Origin: Anaerolineae bacterium
Lineage (GTDB): Bacteria; Chloroflexota; Anaerolineae; B4-G1
Length of the DNA: 8,968 nucleotides
Direction: 5' to 3'
Assembly (NCBI GenBank): GCA_016783285.1
Contig: JADHWW010000078.1
Coordinates: 1 to 8,968 of the forward strand
Made by a program: the position numbers and the translations under genes. This document shows positions 1 through 6,137 of the stretch, piece after piece; positions within the stretch are counted from its first letter, which is position 1, and every line of letters begins with the position of its first letter. Under the pieces are notes generated by a model that searched no databases, had not been told where the DNA came from, and worked only from the letters and a program-made list of their open reading frames with translations.

Positions 1-22
1 GCAAGGTCGTTATTCTGGCCAT
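1..22 (-). CDS. Possible 5' end of a further gene, cut by the window edge
   Basis: On the minus strand an ATG at 22-20 opens a frame reading MARITTL before the window ends. It follows a purine-rich GGAGGGA (plus-strand 26-32) at a good Shine-Dalgarno distance, and a candidate promoter lies further upstream. Seven codons cannot identify a product. The call rests only on the start signal and on the same orientation as all other genes here; it could be chance. Confidence 0.3.
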
Positions 23-51
23 CTCTCCCTCCACATTTCCAGTTTAGGGAG

Positions 52-80
52 ATGATGTCTCGTCAACAGTGTATTGTCAA
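52..80 (-). promoter_or_regulatory. Candidate sigma70-type promoter for the left-edge gene
   Basis: Reading the minus strand, a perfect TTGACA (80-75) is followed after exactly 17 nt by CATCAT (57-52), which matches four of six bases of the -10 consensus. Transcription would start near position 45, about 20 nt before the candidate ATG at 22. The -10 match is weak, and promoter consensus varies in non-proteobacterial phyla, so this is tentative. Confidence 0.27.
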
Positions 81-81
81 G

Positions 82-165
82 ATCAGGGGTGATACGACTT
101 TATTGGACTTTTAAGGTACGACTTAAATGGATTCGACACTCCTTAATGCATAGTGAGAATTCAAG
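82..165. other. Gene-free AT-richer spacer
   Basis: This stretch is visibly AT-richer than the flanking genes. No credible reading frame, RNA gene or terminator was seen. It contains the octamer TACGACTT twice (93-100 and 117-124) with a related GGACTTTTAAGG between them, giving a loose 12-nt periodicity. Whether this is a dispersed repeat or a binding site cannot be told from the window. Confidence 0.4.
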
Positions 166-218
166 CGTGAAACGCGATCATCACACATCACGTTTCACGT
201 CCTCACGCTTCACGTTTT
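166..218. repeat. Short tandem/inverted repeat across the stop codon of the FMN enzyme gene
   Basis: Near-identical 7-8 bp units (CACGTTT, CACGTCCT, CACGCTT, CACGTTT) run from 189 to 217. An inverted repeat with 13-bp arms at 166-178 and 187-199 (one mismatch, 8-nt loop) spans the stop codon at 181-183. In the gene's frame the units encode the lysine/valine-rich tail after about residue 330. There is no downstream T-run, so it is not a standard intrinsic terminator. Confidence 0.6.
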
Positions 219-1209
219 CAAACCGGTATGGGCGCGATGACCTGGGATGGAGATGCGCCGCTATCCCCGCCGCCTCTCGCACCATCCCGCCGATGACCTC
301 CGCCACCGGCCTGATCTCGCGCACGATGCCGATGGACTGGCTGCAAGCGATCACACCGGAATCCACGTCCCCCTCCTCGTACATGCGCTTTGCCTCCACG
401 CCAGCCACAATGGAAAGAATCTCCCACATCCCGGCCTGGCTCGCCTCCAACTCAGCCACCTTGAGGGCGGCAGGGTTCTTCCAGGCGCGGAGTGTATTGT
501 GCAGCGAGCCCAGTATCAGCAGCGTGTCCAGTTCCGTAGCGGCGGCCAACGCCTGTTTGAGGTTCTCGTGGATGGGGCACTCCTTTGTGACCAGCAACCG
601 CGTGCCGACGGTGACCCCTTCTGCGCCCAGTACCAGTGCAGCCAGCAGCCCCCGCCCGTCGGCGATGCCTCCCGCCGCCAACACCGGTACTTCCAGCGCG
701 TCGGCGGCGCGGGGCACCAGGGCCATCGTCGTTAGCCCCAGTTCGCCGATGTGGCCGCCCCCCTCGCTGCCAAAGATGATCACAGCGTCTACGCCGGCCC
801 TCTGCGCGCTGAGGGCATGCCGCACACTGACGCACTTGTGCATCGTCTTCACGCCGCCTTCTTTCAATCGCGCCAATAAGTCCTCCGGCGGCCGGTGGCC
901 GCTGGTCTCGACCACCGGTACGCCCTCTTCCAGAATCACCTCGACGTAGAGAGCATTGTCAATAGGCCGCAGCGCTGGAAAGAGACTCAAGTTGACGCCG
1001 AAGGGTACCTTCCCAAGGGTCAAATCCTTGGCCCGGCGGACCGCCTGGCGGAATTCGTCCTGGCTTCCGAACATGGCGGAAGCCATCATACCCAGCGCGC
1101 CAGCATTGGAGATGGCCGCCACAAACTCCGGCCCAGAGATGTGCATCATGCACCCACCGACGATGGGATGTTCGATGCCAAGCAGTTCGGTGATGCGGGT
1201 TTTGAACAT
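181..1209 (-). CDS. Nitronate monooxygenase / FabK-type FMN-dependent oxidoreductase
   Basis: A 342-residue TIM-barrel FMN protein of the 2-nitropropane dioxygenase superfamily, cytosolic (no signal peptide or membrane segment). Family members oxidise alkyl nitronates or, in the FabK branch, reduce enoyl-ACP with NAD(P)H; which applies is not decided here. Visible motifs are the N-terminal TRITELLGIEHPI (4-16), GSEGGGHIGE (147-156) with the likely catalytic His153, the phosphate-binding AAGGIADGRG (178-187), GAEGVTVGTR (195-204), and the late SQSIG segment (290-294). The usual 'QAPM/QGGM' after the first strand is replaced by GGCMM (18-22). The start is supported by AGGAG (plus 1217-1221) 7 nt upstream of ATG. 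It lies 46 bp after the aminotransferase and is probably co-transcribed. The last ~12 residues are repeat-derived, so the native C-terminus was probably near residue 329. Confidence 0.85.
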   Translation of the reverse strand: MFKTRITELLGIEHPIVGGCMMHISGPEFVAAISNAGALGMMASAMFGSQDEFRQAVRRAKDLTLGKVPFGVNLSLFPALRPIDNALYVEVILEEGVPVVETSGHRPPEDLLARLKEGGVKTMHKCVSVRHALSAQRAGVDAVIIFGSEGGGHIGELGLTTMALVPRAADALEVPVLAAGGIADGRGLLAALVLGAEGVTVGTRLLVTKECPIHENLKQALAAATELDTLLILGSLHNTLRAWKNPAALKVAELEASQAGMWEILSIVAGVEAKRMYEEGDVDSGVIACSQSIGIVREIRPVAEVIGGMVREAAGIAAHLHPRSSRPYRFENVKREDVKRDV

Positions 1210-1231
1210 AACAGAGCTCCTCTCTCATTTT

Positions 1232-1247
1232 AGTGCCTGAGGGCACT
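1232..1247. other. Small hairpin between aminotransferase and FMN enzyme genes
   Basis: Perfect 6-bp arms AGTGCC/GGCACT flank a 4-nt loop in the 46-bp gap, just before the Shine-Dalgarno sequence of the downstream gene. No T-run follows on the transcribed strand. It could modulate mRNA stability or translation, or be chance. Confidence 0.3.
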
Positions 1248-1255
1248 TCTCAGTT

Positions 1256-2407
1256 TCAGCCAGGGATTTCAATCCTGAGGCGGCCTTGCAGGTAACGATC
1301 CAGTTGCTCCAGGCCGCCGGGGAAGTTGAGCCGCCCAAAACCGAAGCGGACGTGGCCATCACCAAAGCCAAGGCCAGTGCTGGGCAGAAGCAGCACGCCC
1401 TGTTCGGCCACCAGTCTATCGCTAAAACCCCGCGCGGATGCGCCACGCAGCCCGACGAGAGCCACCGACCCGGCCTGGGGCCGGTTCCAGCGAAAAACGG
1501 CTGACCAGCGCGCGAAAAACGGTTCCGCCAGCGCCAGGTTGTTCTGGACGATGGCCCGGCTGCGTTCGACGAGCACGTCGCCGACCTGGAGCGCGACCTG
1601 GGCCAGGGCCTCACCGGGTGCGCTGGCGCAGATGGTCGTGTAGTCCTTCCAGCCCAGGATACGATCCCTCAGCGGTGTGTCCTGCAAGACCAGCCAGCCG
1701 ACGCGCAGGCCGGGCAGCCCGTAGGTCTTGGACAATCCAGCGAGGGTAATACCGCGCTCGTACAGATCGCAGCCGGGAGAGAGGCGCGCAGCGGGGTCGT
1801 ACTCCAGGCCCCGGTACATCTCGTCGGAGAAGAGCCACGCGCCAACCCGCTCGACGATCTGGATGATGGCCTGCCATTCTTCGTGGGAGGGCAGATAGCC
1901 AGTGGGGTTGTGCGGGAAATTGACGATGACCAGTTTGGTGCGCGGCGTGACGAGACTTTCCAGCGCGTCGAGATCGAGCCGCCAGCCGCCAGAGCCGTCC
2001 GGCGGTTCGTCGGCCTCCACCACCGACCAACGGAAAACACGGCAGTTGAGATACTCCACCACGTTGATCAGCGAGTCATAGCAGGGTGTCAGCACGATCA
2101 CCTCGTCACCCGGCTCCAGCAAGGCATGCATCGTCAGAAAGATACCTTCCTCCGGCGCAGCCAGGCCAATCACCTGGTCGCTACTCACGCTGGTGTACAT
2201 ATCGGCGATGCGCTCCCTGAGCGCGGGGGCCCCCTGGCTTTCGGTGTAGCCCAACCACAATCGGCCGAGAGATTCCCAGGAGGCCCCGGCCAATTGCAGC
2301 AACTCATCCACGGTCAGCGACTCACAATCGGACGCACACAGGATATACGGCGCGGTGAATTCGTGGATGGCGAAAAACCGCTCGGTGTGAAAGGGCTTAA
2401 TGTTCAT
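1256..2407 (-). CDS. PLP-dependent aminotransferase, class I/II (fold type I)
   Basis: A 383-residue cytosolic aspartate-aminotransferase-fold enzyme, expected to move an amino group between an amino acid and a 2-oxo acid with pyridoxal phosphate. The length fits the family. Motifs in order: the PLP-phosphate region near AAPEEG (83-88), NFPHNPTG (163-170), SDEMYRG (194-200) with Asp195 and Tyr198 as likely cofactor contacts, the Schiff-base lysine Lys227 in LSKTYGLPGLRVGW (225-238), and RFGFGR (354-359) with Arg354 as the likely carboxylate-binding arginine. All key residues are present. The ATG at 2407 is preceded by AAGGAG (plus 2415-2420) at 7 nt; another ATG 4 nt upstream is out of frame. 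It lies 45 bp after the reductase gene. Substrate is unknown; a decarboxylase or lyase of the same fold is less likely. Confidence 0.88.
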   Translation of the reverse strand: MNIKPFHTERFFAIHEFTAPYILCASDCESLTVDELLQLAGASWESLGRLWLGYTESQGAPALRERIADMYTSVSSDQVIGLAAPEEGIFLTMHALLEPGDEVIVLTPCYDSLINVVEYLNCRVFRWSVVEADEPPDGSGGWRLDLDALESLVTPRTKLVIVNFPHNPTGYLPSHEEWQAIIQIVERVGAWLFSDEMYRGLEYDPAARLSPGCDLYERGITLAGLSKTYGLPGLRVGWLVLQDTPLRDRILGWKDYTTICASAPGEALAQVALQVGDVLVERSRAIVQNNLALAEPFFARWSAVFRWNRPQAGSVALVGLRGASARGFSDRLVAEQGVLLLPSTGLGFGDGHVRFGFGRLNFPGGLEQLDRYLQGRLRIEIPG

Positions 2408-2452
2408 ACATGATCTCCTTGTCGGCTGCGATGCACCATACTCACAATAGCC

Positions 2453-3820
2453 TCACAAGCGAATCCGCAAATCCTCCAGCGGATAGGCGACGCAGGTGTG
2501 GATGTAGCCGCGCTGCCGGTCCGACTCGCGCAGGCCGGTGTGGGCTGGCATGAAGACCTTGCCGGAGAGAAGACGGGCGCGGCAAGTGCTGCACGCTCCG
2601 GAGCGGCAAACCGCCTCCACGACGATGGCATACCGCTCCAGCGTGTTTATCAGTGGCTCGCCGGCCGGGGCGCGGACCGTCTTCCGGCCCACGACCTCCA
2701 CGTAAAAAAACGTGTCGGCCGACAGCCCCGCCGGCCAGCCGGGCTCTTGCGTCACGTCGGCGGGCGGGCCATAGAGTTCCCTCTTGATCTTATAGGCGGG
2801 CACGCCCAGTTCTTCCAGGGCCGCCAGGCAGAAGTCGTACATAACGTTCGGGCCGCAGATGTAGAAGGTCTTGCCTACCACGGCCTGCCCTGCCACCGCG
2901 AGTACTCGTGGCGGTGAGCCTGTCGAAGGGTCGCCGACCTGTTCCCGGATGAGATTCGCATCAAGGAACCCGGTCAGGTAGGGGCGACCCTTGTGGTCGC
3001 CCTTGCGGTCGCCCTTGTGGTCGCCCTTGTGGTCGCCCTCGCGATCGCCCTTGTGGTCGCCCTCGCGATCGCCTTCGTAGCCCGGCGGCGGTTCGGAGAT
3101 GACCAGCGCGTAGTCGAAGTTGGGATGGCCGGCCGCCAGTTCGGCCAGTTCGTCGCCGTAGATGACGTCGTCCGGCACCCGGCTGCCATAGAGCAGATAG
3201 ATGTGTAGGGGCGAGGTAACCTCGCCCCTACCGAAGGCATCCCGAATGATGCTCATGAACGGCGTGATCCCACTGCCGCCTGCCAGGAACACCAGGTCGT
3301 CCCCGTCAATCAGCGGCTCGTGATAAAAGCATCCGGCAGGGCCGGTAGTCTCCAGTTCGTCGCCTACCTGCACCTCGTTGAGCAGGTACGGCGCGACGAA
3401 GCCGCCCGGCCTGTCCCGCACGGTCAGTTCCAGCGTTTCGCTCCCCCCCATTGGGGGGAATGAAAGGGGGGGCGCGGAGGCAATGCTGTAAGGCCGGCTG
3501 GTGAGTACCCCATCCACGTCCACAAAGACGTTCACGTATTGCCCGGGCCGGAACGGCGGCAGGGGGCACGGTCGGAGACCGACCCCAGCAATGCGCTCAA
3601 GGCGAAAGGTCCTCGTCGTGACCGTCTCCTGGATGACCTCGGTCACACGCAGCCGCATGCGCCGGGGATGGATGCGGGAGACAACACGCTGGACGACATC
3701 TCGAAACCTGTCGTCAGCGTAGTCGAAACCGCGCCCTGGCTGGCGGAGCGTCTTTCGCCGCCGCGACACGCGCATGTGCTCGCGCACATCCTGCAGCCAA
3801 TAGATAATCTCCAAAGCCAT
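2453..3820 (-). CDS. Flavin reductase with NAD(P)-binding and C-terminal [2Fe-2S] ferredoxin domains, with in-frame repeat insertions
   Basis: A 455-residue electron-transfer protein with the PaaE/HmpX domain order: FAD domain, NAD(P) domain, plant-type ferredoxin. It should pass electrons from NAD(P)H through FAD to the iron-sulfur cluster and on to a partner oxygenase or reductase. Visible are FRPGQYV (90-96), the FAD motif RPYSIASAP (109-117), the nucleotide-binding GGSGITPFMS (181-190), YICGP (320-324), and cluster ligands Cys405, Cys410, Cys413 and Cys443 (CX4CX2C...C). A basic ~55-residue extension precedes the FAD domain, with no membrane segment. The ATG at 3820 follows a strong GAGGAGGGGGG (plus 3825-3835). 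Four stretches look foreign to the fold: 118-127, 197-205, 250-283 and about 297-316. All keep the frame and spare the motifs, so the protein is probably still active. The neighbouring FAD oxidoreductase is a plausible partner. Confidence 0.9.
   Translation of the reverse strand: MALEIIYWLQDVREHMRVSRRRKTLRQPGRGFDYADDRFRDVVQRVVSRIHPRRMRLRVTEVIQETVTTRTFRLERIAGVGLRPCPLPPFRPGQYVNVFVDVDGVLTSRPYSIASAPPLSFPPMGGSETLELTVRDRPGGFVAPYLLNEVQVGDELETTGPAGCFYHEPLIDGDDLVFLAGGSGITPFMSIIRDAFGRGEVTSPLHIYLLYGSRVPDDVIYGDELAELAAGHPNFDYALVISEPPPGYEGDREGDHKGDREGDHKGDHKGDRKGDHKGRPYLTGFLDANLIREQVGDPSTGSPPRVLAVAGQAVVGKTFYICGPNVMYDFCLAALEELGVPAYKIKRELYGPPADVTQEPGWPAGLSADTFFYVEVVGRKTVRAPAGEPLINTLERYAIVVEAVCRSGACSTCRARLLSGKVFMPAHTGLRESDRQRGYIHTCVAYPLEDLRIRL
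2885..2932. repeat. Repeat-like insertion in reductase gene (GDPSTGSP-coding)
   Basis: The segment TGAGCCTGTCGAAGGG (2915-2930) is a motif I recognise as a widespread dispersed bacterial repeat core. Next to it lie the palindrome CGAGTACTCG (2899-2908) and flanking CACCG/CGGTG arms. It encodes about residues 297-312, between the LIREQV helix and the TFYICGP motif, where relatives normally have only a short loop. Confidence 0.55.
2990..3073. repeat. Seven tandem 12-bp units inside reductase gene
   Basis: Seven contiguous units of CTTGTGGTCGCC or close variants (CTTGCGGTCGCC, CTCGCGATCGCC) fill 84 bp. On the coding strand they encode GDRE, GDHK, GDRE, GDHK, GDHK, GDRK and GDHK (residues 250-277), followed by GRPYLTG. 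The 12-bp period keeps the frame whatever the copy number. The product would be a charged surface loop between two NAD(P)-domain elements. Variation among units is limited to a few positions, suggesting recent expansion. Confidence 0.9.
3205..3231. repeat. Perfect palindrome inside reductase gene
   Basis: Two 13-bp arms, GTAGGGGCGAGGT and ACCTCGCCCCTAC, are perfect reverse complements around a single A (3218). In frame this encodes GRGEVTSPL (residues 197-205), placed between the helix after GGSGITP and the IYLLYGSR strand. It looks like a dispersed palindromic element that entered the gene in frame. Confidence 0.75.
3443..3472. repeat. Polypurine/polypyrimidine repeat-like insertion in reductase gene
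   Basis: A C7 run, ATT, a G6 run, then AATGAAA and a G7 run form a compact element whose first half is a 6-bp inverted repeat. In frame it encodes about LSFPPMGG (119-126), directly after the FAD motif RPYSIASAP and before LELTV, where relatives usually have a short turn. Whether it recurs elsewhere in the genome cannot be seen here. Confidence 0.5.
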
Positions 3821-3824
3821 GCTG

Positions 3825-3835
3825 CCCCCCTCCTC
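3825..3835 (-). promoter_or_regulatory. Strong Shine-Dalgarno for the reductase gene
   Basis: The minus strand reads GAGGAGGGGGG ending 4 nt before the ATG at 3820; its AGGAG core lies at a normal distance. It fixes this start and lies directly between the 16-bp tandem repeat and the gene. Confidence 0.7.
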
Positions 3836-3883
3836 GTCACCTTGTCACCCAGTCACCCTGTCACCCGATCACCCTGTCACCCC
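3836..3883. repeat. Three 16-bp tandem units across the stop codon of the FAD oxidoreductase
   Basis: Units at 3836-3851, 3852-3867 and 3868-3883 follow GTCACCCTGTCACCCG with a few substitutions; each is itself two 8-bp half-units. The stop codon of the upstream gene (3861-3863) lies inside the second unit, so its last six residues GDRVIG are repeat-encoded. The array fills the gap to the next gene's ribosome-binding site. Confidence 0.85.
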
Positions 3884-5387
3884 GGACCCTGCCCAGGATC
3901 GCCCCGCCAGCCATCTGCCCGGACATTATGGACGGCTCAAAGCCGCCGCCTGGCTGCGTCCACGCGCCGACGAAGTACAGCCCCTCCAGCGGTCCCCGGT
4001 GACCCATGCGCCATACGATGTTATCGCGGGGCGGCTGGTTGAAGCCGTAGATGCTGCCGCCCAATGTGCCCGCGTAGCGCATGTTGGTGATCGGCGTGGA
4101 GACCTCCACCACCTCGGCATACTCTCGCAGGCCAGGCGCGACCTCTTCGGCCCTGCGGATCATCCCGTCGGCGATGCGGTTCTTGGTCGCCACGTACTCG
4201 GCAGGTGGAACCTCGTACCACGGCTCCCCGTACATGAGCGCCGTCAGCACGACGATGGACGTGCCCGGCGGCGAGATGTCGGGGTAGACGACGTTGTAGC
4301 AGGTGACAGCAATCGCCGGTGGCGGCTCAGCGCCAACGGTTCGCATCATCTCGTAGTGGCGGTCAAAATCATAGTCACCGTTGACGAAAATCTCGTGCTC
4401 AGTGAGGCCCAGTTCCTCGTGCGGCCGGGCCACGCCCAGATAGACATTGACAGTCGAGGGAGCCACTTCGCTGGATTGAAGTTTGGTGAAGAAATGGGAC
4501 TCCACCCCGCCGTCGTCGATCAATCCCCGGCAAGTGGTGATAGGGTCGGCGTTGGAGACGATCCATCCGGCTCCGATCTCCTCCCCTTCGTCGGTGACCA
4601 CGCCGGTGACACGCCCTTCGCCAGTGATAATGCGCTGGACACCGCAGTTCATACGGGCCTCACCCCCGTGCTCTTCAAACGAGGATAGGAAACCGTTGGA
4701 GAGCGCCTGCGATCTTCCCCTGGGAAAAGCCGCTCCCCGCCGCACGTAGGCAGCCAACGTGGTGGCGAAGTACAGAAACGATATCTCGGACGGCGGCATA
4801 CCGACGTAGCCCCAGTACTGCGATAGCACCGCCCGCGCGCGCGGGTCTCGCACGTCCCGGTTCAACACGTGGCCCCAGGTAGTGGGCAGATAGCGGAAAA
4901 AGTGGGGCAGGCGGAAAGGCATCGTGATCGGGCTGCCCGCGCCCCGCTGCTTGGAGATCTTGATGAAGTCGCCGCGCAGGTCAAACACGCGCTTCACGAA
5001 GCGGCGGATGCCCTTCGCTTCAGTAGGGAAAGTCTGGCACAGTTTCGCCTCGAACAGGTCCCGCCCCGAAGGTAGAGTGACGTCCAGGTCTGGAAAGACA
5101 GACCGATAGAGATTAGGCACGCGGAAAAACTCCACCTTGTCGGCTACGCCCAGATACTCCAGGTAGCGGTACAGGCTGCCCCGGCGCTCCGGCGGGCCGA
5201 TGCCCGATAGCTCATGCAGCGCGACCTCGAACTCGTAGCGGCCGCGGACGAAACTGGTCGCGTAGCCGCCGGGGACGTTGTGCCGCTCCAGGAGCAGCAC
5301 GCCCAGGCCGTTGCGGGCCAGCATCGTCGCCGCCGACAGCCCACCCAATCCCGCGCCGATGACAATGACGTCGTACTTTCTCTTCAC
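3861..5387 (-). CDS. Phytoene desaturase / retinol saturase-like FAD oxidoreductase
   Basis: A 508-residue two-domain flavoprotein of the CrtI/COG1233 group, which desaturates, saturates or isomerises conjugated lipid substrates such as carotenoids and retinoids. The N-terminal dinucleotide fold is clear: YDVIVIGAGLGGLSAA (5-20), the adenosine-ribose acidic Glu34 in LLLERHNVPGGYA, and the C-terminal FAD motif YFVGAWTQPGGGFEPSIMSG (471-490). Length fits the family. No transmembrane helix is obvious, but this family usually associates with membranes. Translation starts at GTG (5387), whose GTGA overlaps the stop of the phosphatase gene by 4 bp, with GGAG about 7 nt upstream, indicating translational coupling. 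The last six residues derive from a tandem repeat. The substrate is unknown: no other carotenoid gene lies nearby, so a carotenoid role should not be assumed. Confidence 0.85.
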   Translation of the reverse strand: MKRKYDVIVIGAGLGGLSAATMLARNGLGVLLLERHNVPGGYATSFVRGRYEFEVALHELSGIGPPERRGSLYRYLEYLGVADKVEFFRVPNLYRSVFPDLDVTLPSGRDLFEAKLCQTFPTEAKGIRRFVKRVFDLRGDFIKISKQRGAGSPITMPFRLPHFFRYLPTTWGHVLNRDVRDPRARAVLSQYWGYVGMPPSEISFLYFATTLAAYVRRGAAFPRGRSQALSNGFLSSFEEHGGEARMNCGVQRIITGEGRVTGVVTDEGEEIGAGWIVSNADPITTCRGLIDDGGVESHFFTKLQSSEVAPSTVNVYLGVARPHEELGLTEHEIFVNGDYDFDRHYEMMRTVGAEPPPAIAVTCYNVVYPDISPPGTSIVVLTALMYGEPWYEVPPAEYVATKNRIADGMIRRAEEVAPGLREYAEVVEVSTPITNMRYAGTLGGSIYGFNQPPRDNIVWRMGHRGPLEGLYFVGAWTQPGGGFEPSIMSGQMAGGAILGRVRGDRVIG

Positions 5388-6121
5388 GCTTGACTCCTCT
5401 CAGAGTGCGCCGGAGAACCTTCCCGGAAAACCAACCAGCCACGCTGCGCCGCCAATGAAGCCAGTTCCTCGTCCGGGTAGACGGCGACCGGGTGGCCCAC
5501 CATCTCCAGCACCGACAGGTCGAAGATGCTGTCGGCGTAACCGCTGCACGCGCCAAGGTCAACATCGTTGCCCTCCTCGGCCAGATAGGCGCGGAGCCTC
5601 ACAGCCTTGCCCTCTCCCTGGCAGACCGGCTCCAGCGTTTGACCGGTGTAACACCCATCCCGCTGCTCGGGCTGCGTGCCGAGCATTACGTCCGCACCCA
5701 ACCGCTCCCCGATGATTTCAAGCAGCGGTTGGAAGGAGCCCGAGAGCAAGATAACGCGCTCTCCCCGCGCCTGATGTTCCCGCAGCAGCGCAACGACGTC
5801 CAGCCGTAACAGGGGCATGACATACTCGTCGGTGATCCAGGTAAAAGCCCGGGCGCCCTCTGCTATGCTCATCCCCCGCAGCATCCACGCCATGTGGCGA
5901 CACCAGGCGATCCGCATCCTTCCACTGTCCATCAGCCTCATCTGACAAAGGAAACCAACGGGCATATGAGCCGCCAGGAAGGCATAGAGCAAGAGCCTGT
6001 TACGGCGATGCAGTCGCAGGTAGCGGAAGAGCCCCTGCCAGATGTGACCGGTGAACAGCGTACCATCCAGGTCGAAGATCGCAGCATTGACCATAGGTGA
6101 AGTCGCTTTGTCATTCGTCAT
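5384..6121 (-). CDS. HAD-superfamily phosphatase, subfamily IB (SerB-like)
   Basis: A 245-residue haloacid-dehalogenase-fold hydrolase, likely an Mg-dependent phosphomonoesterase. Motif I is FDLDGTL with nucleophile Asp17 and Asp19; motif II is LLSGS with Ser127; motif III is probably Lys172 in EGKAV; motif IV is GYADSIFD with Asp197 and Asp201. The helical cap between motifs I and II and the tail VAVYPDEELASLAAQRGW (212-229) fit the IB group that contains phosphoserine phosphatase and relatives acting on lipid-like phosphates. No catalytic residue is missing. The ATG at 6121 overlaps the ligase stop by 4 bp, but the first five residues MTNDK come from a 7-bp repeat. Met10 (codon 6094-6092), three residues before AIFDLDG, is an alternative and perhaps ancestral start. 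The gene ends in a 4-bp overlap with the FAD oxidoreductase. Substrate unknown. Confidence 0.85.
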   Translation of the reverse strand: MTNDKATSPMVNAAIFDLDGTLFTGHIWQGLFRYLRLHRRNRLLLYAFLAAHMPVGFLCQMRLMDSGRMRIAWCRHMAWMLRGMSIAEGARAFTWITDEYVMPLLRLDVVALLREHQARGERVILLSGSFQPLLEIIGERLGADVMLGTQPEQRDGCYTGQTLEPVCQGEGKAVRLRAYLAEEGNDVDLGACSGYADSIFDLSVLEMVGHPVAVYPDEELASLAAQRGWLVFREGSPAHSERSQA

Positions 6122-6137
6122 TTGTCATTTGTCATTA
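6110..6137. repeat. Four 7-bp tandem units across the ligase/phosphatase junction
   Basis: GTCATTC, GTCATTT, GTCATTT and GTCATTA follow one another without gaps. The array contains the ligase stop (6118-6120) and the phosphatase start (6119-6121). Because 7 is not a multiple of 3, the two genes read the array in different frames, yet both yield the peptide MTNDK: at the ligase C-terminus and at the phosphatase N-terminus. Confidence 0.85.

Noticed and set aside
74..949. Plus-strand frame of 291 codons opposite the FMN enzyme
   Set aside because: Ser/Thr/Arg-rich composition and no family motif; it is the antisense shadow of a well-supported gene.
2990..3073. CRISPR-like array
   Set aside because: The 12-bp units are contiguous with no spacers and lie inside a coding frame.
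3819..4688. Plus-strand frame of 289 codons opposite the FAD oxidoreductase
   Set aside because: It begins in the tandem repeat, lies antisense to a clear flavoprotein gene and shows no domain or ribosome-binding site.
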